Assembly (NCBI GenBank): GCA_964637705.1
Contig: CAZWVM010000053.1
Coordinates: 1 to 19,948 of the forward strand
Origin: CAZWVM01 sp964637705
GTDB lineage: Bacteria > UBA8481
DNA length: 19,948 nucleotides
Reading direction: 5' to 3'
Each line of letters starts with the position of its first letter. Position 1 is the stretch's first letter. This document shows positions 1 through 5,935 of the stretch, piece by piece. The notes below the pieces were generated by a model. The model had not been told where the DNA came from. It saw only the letters and a program-made list of their open reading frames with translations, and searched no databases. A program made the position numbers and the translations under genes.

Positions 1-2
1 CC

Positions 3-314
3 ATCGAGCAGATGAACCAGGTCACGCAGCAGTCCGCGGCGAACTCCGAGGAGGCGGCCAGCGCCGCCACCGAGCTGACGTCGCAGGCGGAAACCATGCA
101 GTCGCTCGTCGGCAGTTACACGATCTCGACGTCGGAAGGGACCGGGGTGAAGGCCGCAGCGGCCGCGCAGAAGCATCTCAACTTCGCGCACGCGGCGCCC
201 AAGGCCGCCGGCGCCAAGACCCAGGGCCGCGGGTCGAACAAGCCCGCGCCGGGCGGCGACGTCAAGAAGGCCATTCCGTTCGACGAGGACATCAAGACGC
301 TCAAGGACTTCTAG
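3..314 (+). CDS. Methyl-accepting chemotaxis protein, C-terminal end (partial)
   Basis: This is the 3' end of a chemoreceptor gene whose start lies before the window; the reading frame is open from base 3. The first ~40 residues (IEQMNQVTQQSAANSEEAAS) are the typical descending coiled-coil helix of the cytoplasmic MCP signalling domain, with its heptad pattern, Glu/Gln pairs and Ala-rich spacing. These Glu/Gln residues are the class of sites acted on by CheR, CheB and CheD, all encoded just downstream. After the helix comes a ~50-residue low-complexity Ala/Lys/Pro linker, then a conserved-looking acidic end, IPFDEDIKTLKDF. Such a flexible linker plus terminal peptide resembles the tether by which some receptors hold CheR or CheB; that role is inferred here. 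The sensor and membrane part cannot be seen. The gene ends at a strong intrinsic terminator. Confidence 0.93.
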   Translation: MEQMNQVTQQSAANSEEAASAATELTSQAETMQSLVGSYTISTSEGTGVKAAAAAQKHLNFAHAAPKAAGAKTQGRGSNKPAPGGDVKKAIPFDEDIKTLKDF

Positions 315-327
315 GAGTCCGGACCTG

Positions 328-365
328 CTCCCCGGCCCGCTGTATCGGGCCGGGGAGATTTTTTT
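328..365 (+). terminator. Rho-independent terminator after the chemoreceptor gene
   Basis: A perfect 12-bp GC-rich stem (CTCCCCGGCCCG at 328-339 and its exact complement at 346-357) with a 6-base loop is followed by A and seven T residues (359-365). It lies 13 bases past the receptor stop codon. This is a textbook intrinsic terminator and should separate the receptor from cheR, so the downstream cluster needs its own promoter or read-through. Confidence 0.92.
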
Positions 366-457
366 ATGAGTGAGGAGTGAGGAGCGAGGAGTGAGGGGTG
401 AGGAGTGAGGAGTGAGGAGCGAGGAGTGAGGGGTGAGGAGTGAGGGGTGAGGAGAGG
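366..457 (+). repeat. GTGAGGA heptamer tandem array upstream of cheR
   Basis: About twelve head-to-tail 7-bp units run from 370 to 453: mostly GTGAGGA, with GCGAGGA and GTGAGGG variants, opening with ATGAG directly after the terminator T run. The array fills the whole gap to cheR. Every unit contains GAGGAG- or GAGGGG-like purine sequence resembling a Shine-Dalgarno site, and the last units sit 5-12 bases before the cheR GTG. In this orientation each frame meets TGA within a few units, so the array cannot be coding on +. It is comparable in kind to the heptanucleotide STRR repeats of cyanobacteria, but the unit sequence differs. Confidence 0.93.
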
Positions 458-462
458 CGGTC

Positions 463-1287
463 GTGATCGATAACCTCAGCGCCGTCGAGCTGACGCCGAA
501 GCAGTTCAAACGCTTCAGCAAGCTCCTCTACGGTCTCTGCGGCATCAATCTCCAGGTGGGCAAGGAGGAGCTCGTCAAGTCGCGGCTCCTCAAGCGCCTG
601 CGCGCCCTCCAGCTCGAGGACTTCGATGCCTACCTCAAGCACCTCGAGGCCCCGGAGGGGGAACAGGAGTTCTTCACCCTCATCGACTGCATCACCACGA
701 ACAAGACGAACTTCTTCCGCGAGCCGGAGCATTTCGAGTATCTCGAGAAGGCGATCCTCCCGTCGCTCGCCGGGCGGAAATTGCGGATCTGGAGCGCGGG
801 CTGTTCCTCGGGCGAGGAACCCTACTCGCTCTCGATCCGCCTTCACGAGGCCCTGCCGGAGATCGAGTCGTGGGACATTAAAATCCTCGCGACGGATATC
901 TCGACGCGCGTCCTCTCCAAGGCGCGCGAGGGGGTCTACGGGGCCGAAATCCTCAAGGAGGTGCCGGGCGTGCTGCTCTCGAAGTACTTCGAGTGCATCG
1001 AGGCCCGGCAGCCGCGCCAGTATGCGCTGAAGCCCTCCGTCAGGAGATTCATCTCCTTCGCACGGCTGAATCTGCTCGAGGAGTGGCCCATGCAGGGACC
1101 CTTCGACGCGATCTTCTGCCGCAACGTCATGATCTACTTCGACAAGCCCACCCAGCAGAGGCTCGTCGCGCGCTACACCGCGCTTCTCGGGCCGGGCGGG
1201 CACCTCTTCGTCGGGCATTCCGAGAGCCTGACCGGGCTGGAGCACGGCCTCGCCTACATCCGGCCGGCGGTGTATAGAAAATCGTGA
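463..1287 (+). CDS. cheR: CheR, chemoreceptor glutamate methyltransferase
   Basis: This SAM-dependent enzyme methylates receptor glutamates to raise signalling output during adaptation. The 274-aa length matches full CheR (E. coli ~286). The N-terminal helical domain (~1-75) begins with the usual LTPKQFKRFSKLLYGLCGI pattern. The catalytic domain shows NKTNFFREPEHF (80-91), the SAM-binding motif SAGCSSGEEPYSL (111-123), LATDIS (142-147) and the late DAIFCRNVMIYFD motif. The start is GTG. The only ribosome-binding sequence upstream is GGAGAGG, the end of the heptamer array. It is first in a + strand cluster cheR-cheD-cheY-cheX-cheB-cheR-like-MBL. The identity is secure; which receptors it serves is not shown. 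Confidence 0.97.
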   Translation: MIDNLSAVELTPKQFKRFSKLLYGLCGINLQVGKEELVKSRLLKRLRALQLEDFDAYLKHLEAPEGEQEFFTLIDCITTNKTNFFREPEHFEYLEKAILPSLAGRKLRIWSAGCSSGEEPYSLSIRLHEALPEIESWDIKILATDISTRVLSKAREGVYGAEILKEVPGVLLSKYFECIEARQPRQYALKPSVRRFISFARLNLLEEWPMQGPFDAIFCRNVMIYFDKPTQQRLVARYTALLGPGGHLFVGHSESLTGLEHGLAYIRPAVYRKS

Positions 1288-1380
1288 GGAGAGAGGAGTC
1301 AGGAGTGAGGCGAATCAGCGCTGAGGGAACGACGACCCGGTCATCCCTTCACGCCTCACCCCTAACCCCTCACGCCTCAT
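1285..1380. repeat. Inverted heptamer element between cheR and cheD
   Basis: Degenerate GTGAGGA-type units (1285-1310) start at the cheR stop codon. A short core with AGCGCT follows, and then reverse-complement units of the TCACGCC/TCACCCC type (1347-1380) run into the first two bases of the cheD ATG. The two arms are roughly complementary, so the transcript could fold into a long imperfect hairpin. One reading frame is open across the whole element, from a GTG overlapping the cheR stop (1284) to a TGA overlapping the cheD start (1380-1382). No Shine-Dalgarno site is visible before cheD. Confidence 0.8.
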
Positions 1381-1942
1381 GAACACCCTGGTCGTCGGGA
1401 TCGCGGAGATGAAGCTGACGGGCGATCCGGGCGCGATGCTCGTCACGCACGCCCTCGGCTCCTGCCTCGGCATCGCCATCTACGATCCCGTCGCCCGTGT
1501 CGGAGGGCTCCTGCACGTGATGATGCCCTCGGCGGAGATCGACCTGGAGCGGGCGCGCCAGAATCCGTGCCTCTACGTCGACACGGGGCTTCCGATGCTC
1601 TTCCGAGAGAGCTACAGGATGGGCGCGAAGAAGGAGCGGATCCTCCTGACGGTGGCCGGGGGATCCTCGCCGCGCGCCGACGGGGCCGACATGTTCCAGA
1701 TCGGCAAGCGCAACATCGTCATCCTCCGCAAGATGCTCTGGAAGAACGGCGTCTTCATCAAGGGCGAGGAGGTCGGGGGGAGCACGTCGCGGACGATGCG
1801 CGTGAGGATCGCGGACGGCCGGACGGTCGTCGAGAGCCAGGGCGAGACGCGCGTGCTCCTGGAGGGGATCGTGCGCGGGGAGGACCTGCCCGCGGGGGCG
1901 GGACACGAAACGTTGAAGGAGGCGATGGTCCATGGAGTTTAA
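1379..1942 (+). CDS. cheD: CheD, receptor glutamine deamidase
   Basis: CheD converts specific receptor glutamines to glutamate, creating methylation sites, and in many bacteria is bound by CheC or phospho-CheY. The 187-aa protein carries the family core THALGSCLGIAIYD, with catalytic Cys29, and GGLLHVMMP, with His46. Thr23 completes the triad known from Thermotoga CheD (C27/H44/T21, here shifted by two). The later KRNIVILRKMLWKNGV segment also fits the family. The ATG sits at the edge of a CT-rich repeat with no Shine-Dalgarno, and overlaps TGA as ATGA with a small open frame across the repeat. The 3' end overlaps cheY by 11 bases. The presence of cheX nearby supports a CheC/CheX/CheD-type adaptation system. 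Confidence 0.96.
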   Translation: MNTLVVGIAEMKLTGDPGAMLVTHALGSCLGIAIYDPVARVGGLLHVMMPSAEIDLERARQNPCLYVDTGLPMLFRESYRMGAKKERILLTVAGGSSPRADGADMFQIGKRNIVILRKMLWKNGVFIKGEEVGGSTSRTMRVRIADGRTVVESQGETRVLLEGIVRGEDLPAGAGHETLKEAMVHGV

Positions 1943-2357
1943 TATCCTCGTGGTGGATGACAGCGCGGTCATGCGCGCGATGATCATCCGCACCCTGCGT
2001 CTCTGCGGGGTGCCCTTCGCCGAGATCCATGAGGCGGGGAACGGCGCGGAGGCGCTCGAACTCTTGAACAGGAGCTGGATCGACCTCGTCCTCGCCGACA
2101 TCAACATGCCGGTCATGGACGGGGTGGAGATGATCGAGAAGATGAGGGCGAACGCGGCGACAAGCGACATACCGGTCCTCGTCATCTCGACGGAATCGAG
2201 CGAAACGCGGTTGGGCCGGATCGGGGGAGCGGCGGGATTCATCCACAAGCCCTTCACCCCGGAGGCGATACGTGAATCGATCATCAAGGCGATGGGAGTG
2301 ACTCATGAACAACTCGTGGCGACAGATCCTGCTCTCGACAACAGCCTCGACTTTTGA
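1932..2357 (+). CDS. cheY: CheY-like single-domain response regulator
   Basis: This is a stand-alone receiver domain (141 aa) expected to take phosphate from CheA and signal to the motor or another target. Acidic pocket residues Asp9/Asp10 (VVDDSAVMR), phosphoacceptor Asp56 (LADINMPVMDG), Ser86/Thr87 (VISTES) and Lys106 (HKPF) are all present. The VISTESSETR stretch is common in CheY proteins of chemotaxis clusters that use CheC/CheX. The fold should end near residue 120; the remaining ~20 residues are a tail produced where the gene overlaps cheX by 53 bases. A good Shine-Dalgarno (AAGGAGG near 1915-1921) lies inside the end of cheD, which implies translation as part of one operon. Confidence 0.94.
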   Translation: MEFNILVVDDSAVMRAMIIRTLRLCGVPFAEIHEAGNGAEALELLNRSWIDLVLADINMPVMDGVEMIEKMRANAATSDIPVLVISTESSETRLGRIGGAAGFIHKPFTPEAIRESIIKAMGVTHEQLVATDPALDNSLDF

Positions 2358-2889
2358 GGACCTCGGCTATGTTCTGCCGGACCGGGAGCTGAACGAGGAG
2401 CAGGCCGCGGCCGGGCTCGACGTCGTGGTGCGCGTGCCCTTCGCGGGCGCCGCGACCGGCGCCATGGAACTCGCGGTCTGCGGGGGGATTTTGGCCGGCA
2501 TCGCCGCGAACATGCTGGGCCGCGACGAACCGCCGCCGCCGCGCGTCCAGATCGACGCGATGGGGGAGATCGCCAACGTCATCTGCGGCAACGTCCTGCC
2601 GCTCGTCCTGGGCCGCGACGCCGAGTTCCGATTGCAGGCCCCCCGGCCCGTTCCCGCCGACGAGATTCTCGACGCCGTCGATGCCGCCTGCGCGGTCGGA
2701 TTGGGGCCGGGCCGGGCCGAGGTGCGGCTGGTGGTTCGCTCCGTCGCGGGGGAGGGTACGCCCGGCGGCGGGAACGGGGAGGATGCCGGGGATCCGGCGC
2801 GCGGATTCCGGGCCCTCAAGGAATCGATTCGCGTCATCGTTCTGCCTCACGCGGGGACGCCTTTGCCGATGGATGAGGTGAGGCATTGA
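2305..2889 (+). CDS. cheX: CheX-like CheY-P phosphatase
   Basis: This is a CheC/CheX/FliY-superfamily protein expected to dephosphorylate CheY-P, the product of the preceding gene. Its 194 aa include the catalytic signature GEIANVICGNVLP with Glu88 and Asn91 (the E-x-x-N motif), preceded by a beta-strand/helix segment (GAMELAVCGGILAGIAANMLG) of the repeated CheX fold. Only one E-x-x-N motif is seen, which fits CheX better than two-site CheC. The ATG at 2305 has a GGGAG Shine-Dalgarno about 6 bases upstream, so the long out-of-frame overlap with cheY looks real. A Gly-rich low-complexity segment lies near 150-165. The stop is followed immediately by an inverted heptamer element. Confidence 0.88.
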   Translation: MNNSWRQILLSTTASTFEDLGYVLPDRELNEEQAAAGLDVVVRVPFAGAATGAMELAVCGGILAGIAANMLGRDEPPPPRVQIDAMGEIANVICGNVLPLVLGRDAEFRLQAPRPVPADEILDAVDAACAVGLGPGRAEVRLVVRSVAGEGTPGGGNGEDAGDPARGFRALKESIRVIVLPHAGTPLPMDEVRH

Positions 2890-3112
2890 ATGAGTGAGGA
2901 GTGAGGAGTGAGGAGTCGGGAGAGGATGCGGAAAACAGGGTTTCCTGTTCCTGAACGCCGGGTTACGATTCACGTCATGGATCATTTCGGCCACGAGCCT
3001 CTCCAGGCGGCCCTCGCCTCACACGCCACGCTCCTCACTCCTCACTCCTCGCTCCTCACTCCTCACTCCTCGCTCCTCACTCTTCACTCCTCGCTCCTCA
3101 CTCCTCACTCAT
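2890..3112. repeat. Inverted heptamer element between cheX and cheB
   Basis: This 223-bp block begins on the base after the cheX stop and ends inside the cheB ATG. Its left end, ATGAGTGAGGAGTGAGGAG (19 bases), is exactly the reverse complement of its right end, and similarity continues inward with one mismatch. The left array is short (about four units, 2890-2917). The right, CT-sense array is long (3031-3112). The ~110-base core contains a small hairpin, AACAGG-GTTT-CCTGTT. The layout resembles a non-autonomous element with terminal inverted repeats, but no target-site duplication or transposase can be shown. An open frame from GTG 2908 to TGA 3112-3114 crosses it and overlaps the cheB start. 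Confidence 0.85.
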
Positions 3113-4139
3113 GATCAAGGTTCTCGTCGTCGACGACTCCGCCGTCGTCAGGAAACTGTTGGCGGAGGAACTTTCGAAGTTCGACGACATCCAGGTCGTG
3201 GGCGGGGCCGCCGACCCGTACATCGCGCGCGAGAAGATCGTGAAGCTCGAACCCGACGTGATCACCCTGGACCTGGAGATGCCCCGGATGGACGGTCTCT
3301 CCTTTCTCGCCAAGCTGATGCAGTATCACCCCCTGCCCGTCATCGTGGTGAGCTCACTGGCACCGGAGCGAAGCGATGCGGCGTTCAAGGCCCTGGAACT
3401 GGGGGCCGTGGAGGTGATCCCGAAGCCGGGATCGCAGTATTCCGTGCCGGACGTCGGACGCATCCTCGTTCACGCGGTGCGGGCGGCGAAGCATGCCCGG
3501 CTCGTTCGGAGGGAACCTGTCGCGCCGCCCGAGGAGAAGCCGACACGGCGCGATCCGGGCCTGAGGACGACGACGCAGATCGTCGCCATCGGGGCCTCCA
3601 CGGGCGGCACCCAGGCGCTCGAGATCGTTCTCTCGGCCCTGCCCGCCAACGCGCCCGCCACCGTCGTCGTCCAGCACATGCCGGAGGGATTCACCGCCTC
3701 CTTCGCGAAACGCCTCGACTCGATCTGCGCGATGACCGTCCGGGAGGCCCGTGACGGCGACGACGTCGTTCCCGGTCTCATCCTCATCGCGCCCGGAAAC
3801 CATCACATGATCCTGAAGCGGAGCGGCGCCCACTACCAGGTCCGGGTCAAGGACGGTCCGCCTGTCCACCACCAGCGCCCGGCCGTCGACGTGCTCTTCC
3901 AGTCCGTCGCCGACCAGGCCGGCTCCAACGCCGTCGGCGTGATCCTCACGGGCATGGGCGCGGATGGGGCGCGGGGGCTCTTGAAGATGCGCGAGGCGGG
4001 AGCGCGGACGCTCGCGCAGGACGAGGCGACCTCCATCGTCTTCGGGATGCCGGCGGAGGCGATCAAGCTGGGTGCGGCGGAGGAAGTTCGGCCGCTCGAC
4101 GCGATCGCGCCCGCCATCCTCCGCCTGGCCGCGGGCTGA
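3111..4139 (+). CDS. cheB: CheB, receptor methylesterase/deamidase response regulator
   Basis: CheB removes receptor methyl groups and is activated by phosphorylation of its receiver domain, giving negative feedback against CheR. The 342-aa protein has the normal two-domain layout. The receiver (1-125) carries Asp8/Asp9, phosphoacceptor Asp54 (TLDLEMPRMDG) and Lys105 (IPKP). After a charged linker (~130-155), the methylesterase domain carries Ser163 (GASTGG), His189 (QHMPEGFT) and Asp285 (TGMGADGA), the catalytic triad. There is no Shine-Dalgarno; the ATG abuts the CT-rich array and overlaps a TGA as ATGA. The gene is complete and intact. Confidence 0.97.
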   Translation: MIKVLVVDDSAVVRKLLAEELSKFDDIQVVGGAADPYIAREKIVKLEPDVITLDLEMPRMDGLSFLAKLMQYHPLPVIVVSSLAPERSDAAFKALELGAVEVIPKPGSQYSVPDVGRILVHAVRAAKHARLVRREPVAPPEEKPTRRDPGLRTTTQIVAIGASTGGTQALEIVLSALPANAPATVVVQHMPEGFTASFAKRLDSICAMTVREARDGDDVVPGLILIAPGNHHMILKRSGAHYQVRVKDGPPVHHQRPAVDVLFQSVADQAGSNAVGVILTGMGADGARGLLKMREAGARTLAQDEATSIVFGMPAEAIKLGAAEEVRPLDAIAPAILRLAAG

Positions 4140-4239
4140 TCGGTGGGCGCACCGGTTCGTCGAGTCGTAGTGCGACGTGTCGCAACGCGATGCCGCGAGC
4201 TGCGCCGCCGCGAGCAGCACCGCCGCGCGGGGGCGTGAG

Positions 4240-4845
4240 ATGGCCTTCACCTTCTTCTTCAGGGACGAACAGACCCTGCGCCTCGCGGCCGAGCACCTCG
4301 TGCCCACCATCCTCGGCCGGAGCCGGATCCATGTCTGGGACGCCGGGTGCGCGATGGGCCCCGAGCCCTACACGCTCGCCATGATCCTCGCCGAGACCAT
4401 GGGCCGTTACGCCTTCCGCAACCTCTTCATCCTCGCCACCGATTACAACGAGAACGAGAACTTTGGCGGCATCATCGAGCAGGCGGAGTATCCCGAGGCG
4501 GATCTCGCGCGGATTCCCGACGAGATCCGGCGGAGCTACTTCGAACCGGGATCCACGCCGGGGACACTGCGCGTCGTCTCCGAGGTCCGCGACCGCGTGA
4601 GGTTCACCCGGCACGACCTCCTGACGCTCCGCTCCCCCGCCTCCGGATTCTCTCTCATCCTCTGCAAGAACGTGCTCCTGCACTTCTCGGCCGCCCAGCG
4701 CGTCGAGGTGATCCGCATGTTCCACGAGGCCCTGGCGCCGGAGGGGTTCCTGGCGATGGAACAGACGCAGAAGATGCCCGAGGAGTGCGCGGGGCTTTTC
4801 CACCGCGTCGTCGCCGATGCACAGCTCTACCGGAAGATCGGTTGA
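4240..4845 (+). CDS. Compact CheR-like methyltransferase without the N-terminal domain
   Basis: This is a 201-aa CheR-type SAM methyltransferase domain that begins directly at the FFRD segment (MAFTFFFRDEQTL), so it lacks the ~75-residue N-terminal helical domain that helps CheR bind receptors. It keeps a SAM loop WDAGCAMGPEPYTLAM (33-48), an ATDYN motif and a late LILCKNVLLHFS motif equivalent to FxRNVxIYF. The first Glu of the usual GEEPYS is replaced by Pro. The ATG at 4240 is preferred; a GTG at 4177 would add a low-complexity Ala/Arg stretch unlike CheR. Its stop overlaps the TTG of the next gene, so the two are probably co-translated. It may methylate receptors in an unusual way or a different substrate; the function is not certain. 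Confidence 0.82.
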   Translation: MAFTFFFRDEQTLRLAAEHLVPTILGRSRIHVWDAGCAMGPEPYTLAMILAETMGRYAFRNLFILATDYNENENFGGIIEQAEYPEADLARIPDEIRRSYFEPGSTPGTLRVVSEVRDRVRFTRHDLLTLRSPASGFSLILCKNVLLHFSAAQRVEVIRMFHEALAPEGFLAMEQTQKMPEECAGLFHRVVADAQLYRKIG

Positions 4846-5429
4846 AGATCCTCGGGCTCGTGGGAAACCGCTCGCTCTACACCTGCAACTCATACCTGCT
4901 CCTCGGGGACTGGAACCGGATCGAGGACGTGAACACGCTGGTGGACCCGGGCGTGGACGGAGAGGCCATCGTGCGTGAATTGTCCGGCATCAATACGGGC
5001 GTCGGGAAGAAGCCCATCGACCAGGTCATCCTCACCCACGGTCACTTCGACCACGCGGCCGCCCTGCCGGTCCTCTGCGAGGTCTTTCGTCCGCGCGTCT
5101 TCGCGCTGGCGCCAGGACCCCATGTGACGCACGTCATCGGCGACGAGGATCGCATCGTCTGCGGCGACGAGATCGGGGAGGTCGTCGCCGCGCCCGGGCA
5201 TTCCGACGACTCCCTCTGTCTTTTCTTTTCCGAATCGGGAGCGCTCTTCACCGGGGATATGCCGATCCGCGGCGTCTCTCCGGGCGAATACGGCGAGGAA
5301 TTCATCGGGGTCTATCGCCGGCTCTCGAGCCTGCCGGTGAAAAGGGTGTTTCCCGGCCACGGGCCGGTCGGTGAGGGGGGACTGCGCGGCTTGCCGGACG
5401 AAGTCCTCGCCGGCCGGAGCGTGCGCTAG
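4842..5429 (+). CDS. Metallo-beta-lactamase-fold hydrolase in the chemotaxis operon
   Basis: This 195-aa metallo-hydrolase of the glyoxalase II-like group has every metal-site motif: THGHFDH with His66, His68, Asp70 and His71; His120 (APGHSDD); Asp139 (LFTGD); and His173 (FPGHGP). A dinuclear zinc or iron site is expected. The substrate cannot be read from sequence. The TTG start overlaps the preceding methyltransferase stop (TTGA), with GGAAGATCGG upstream; an in-frame GTG at 4860 would remove the first beta strand. Chemotaxis-linked proteins of this fold are known (the di-iron oxygen sensor ODP of Treponema), but this one has canonical HxHxDH ligands rather than the flavodiiron-type set. 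A sensory or methyl-cycle role is only inferred. It ends tail-to-tail with pilZ, sharing a CTAG. Confidence 0.85.
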   Translation: MKILGLVGNRSLYTCNSYLLLGDWNRIEDVNTLVDPGVDGEAIVRELSGINTGVGKKPIDQVILTHGHFDHAAALPVLCEVFRPRVFALAPGPHVTHVIGDEDRIVCGDEIGEVVAAPGHSDDSLCLFFSESGALFTGDMPIRGVSPGEYGEEFIGVYRRLSSLPVKRVFPGHGPVGEGGLRGLPDEVLAGRSVR

Positions 5430-5710
5430 AGGTAGGAGAGCCCCAGCCGCACGACCCTGTCCTCGAGGCGCTTCACCCACTTCACCTCGGCCGGCATCTC
5501 GTGAAGCTTGCCCACCTTCACGGTCACCGTGTCTCCGCTCTTGAAGGAGTCCTTCTCCAGGAGCACCACGACGAGCGAACAGCCGGTGTAGCTCTCGTCG
5601 AAGATCAATCCGACCTGGGCCGGCCCTCCCTCGTCGCGCCGAAGCAGGGCATGAACTTCCTCGTCCGGGGCGTAGCGGATCTTCTTCCTGCGGTTCGATG
5701 TGGTCGCCAT
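5426..5710 (-). CDS. Single-domain PilZ protein (c-di-GMP receptor)
   Basis: The 94-aa protein is essentially one PilZ domain. Both c-di-GMP-binding motifs are present: RxxxR as Arg8-Arg12 (RKKIR), and DxSxxG as Asp38-Ser40-Gly43 (DESYTG). The rest reads as short beta strands ending in VVRLGLSYL, typical of the barrel. Such proteins link c-di-GMP to motility, adhesion or exopolysaccharide, which fits its place at the end of a chemotaxis cluster. The start at 5710 is chosen because the domain begins there; extending upstream would translate the heptamer array into a Ser-Leu-Thr-Pro-His repeat. There is no Shine-Dalgarno; a -10-like TACACT sits six bases before the ATG. Confidence 0.88.
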   Translation of the reverse strand: MATTSNRRKKIRYAPDEEVHALLRRDEGGPAQVGLIFDESYTGCSLVVVLLEKDSFKSGDTVTVKVGKLHEMPAEVKWVKRLEDRVVRLGLSYL

Positions 5711-5716
5711 GGGAAA

Positions 5717-5745
5717 AGTGTAGAACGGCGATGGGGCTAAATCAA
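5717..5745 (-). promoter_or_regulatory. Predicted sigma70-type promoter for pilZ, probably leaderless
   Basis: On the minus strand, TTGATT (5740-5745) is followed by a 17-base spacer and TACACT (5717-5722). The pilZ ATG begins seven bases after the -10. Initiation 6-8 bases past the -10 would put the transcript 5' end at or next to the start codon. The promoter lies directly against the heptamer array at 5747. Confidence 0.5.
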
Positions 5746-5746
5746 G

Positions 5747-5898
5747 GTGTGAGGAGTGAGGAGTGAGGAGTGAGGAGTGAGGTGTGAGGTGTGAGGTGTG
5801 AGGAGTGAGGGGGCGCCGTATTGATGCGAGCGGCTTCAACTGAACTTGTTTTGATTCTACTCCTCACTCCTGACTCCTCACTCTGACTCCTCTCTCAT
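5747..5898. repeat. Inverted heptamer element between pilZ and manA
   Basis: A GTGAGGA-type array (5747-5811, including GTGAGGT variants) is followed by a ~45-base AT-richer core and a CT-sense degenerate array (5859-5898) ending in CTCAT. It is the third example of the same order, GA-sense array then CT-sense array, but the only one between divergently transcribed genes. It sits just upstream of both the pilZ and manA start regions. Confidence 0.82.
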
Positions 5899-5900
5899 CC

Positions 5901-5928
5901 TTGCTTTCCTCCCCGCATCCACTATCGT
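5901..5928 (+). promoter_or_regulatory. Possible promoter for manA
   Basis: TTGCTT (5901-5906), a 16-base spacer and TATCGT (5923-5928) precede the manA ATG by seven bases. The leader is pyrimidine-rich (CCTCCCC) with no Shine-Dalgarno, so a leaderless transcript is the simplest reading. The hexamers match the consensus only partly. Confidence 0.3.
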
Positions 5929-5935
5929 CCTCCCC

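Noticed and set aside
364..1245. 293-aa minus-strand ORF opposite cheR with a C-terminal LLTPHSS repeat
   Set aside because: It is the antisense of cheR plus the heptamer array; composition is typical of a GC-rich shadow frame and no domain is visible.
3031..3112. CRISPR-like appearance of regularly repeated short units
   Set aside because: Units are 7 bp, contiguous, with no spacers, and no cas genes are present.
2908..3114. 68-aa ORF as a genuine protein gene
   Set aside because: More than a third of it is the translated heptamer array, and nothing supports a stable protein; it is kept only as a possible coupling frame in the findings.
4140..4239. GTG 4177 as the start of the compact CheR-like gene, and the TGCGAC/GTCGCA dyad beside it
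   Set aside because: The added 21 residues are Ala/Arg low complexity unlike CheR and no Shine-Dalgarno precedes GTG; the dyad is short and common in this base composition.
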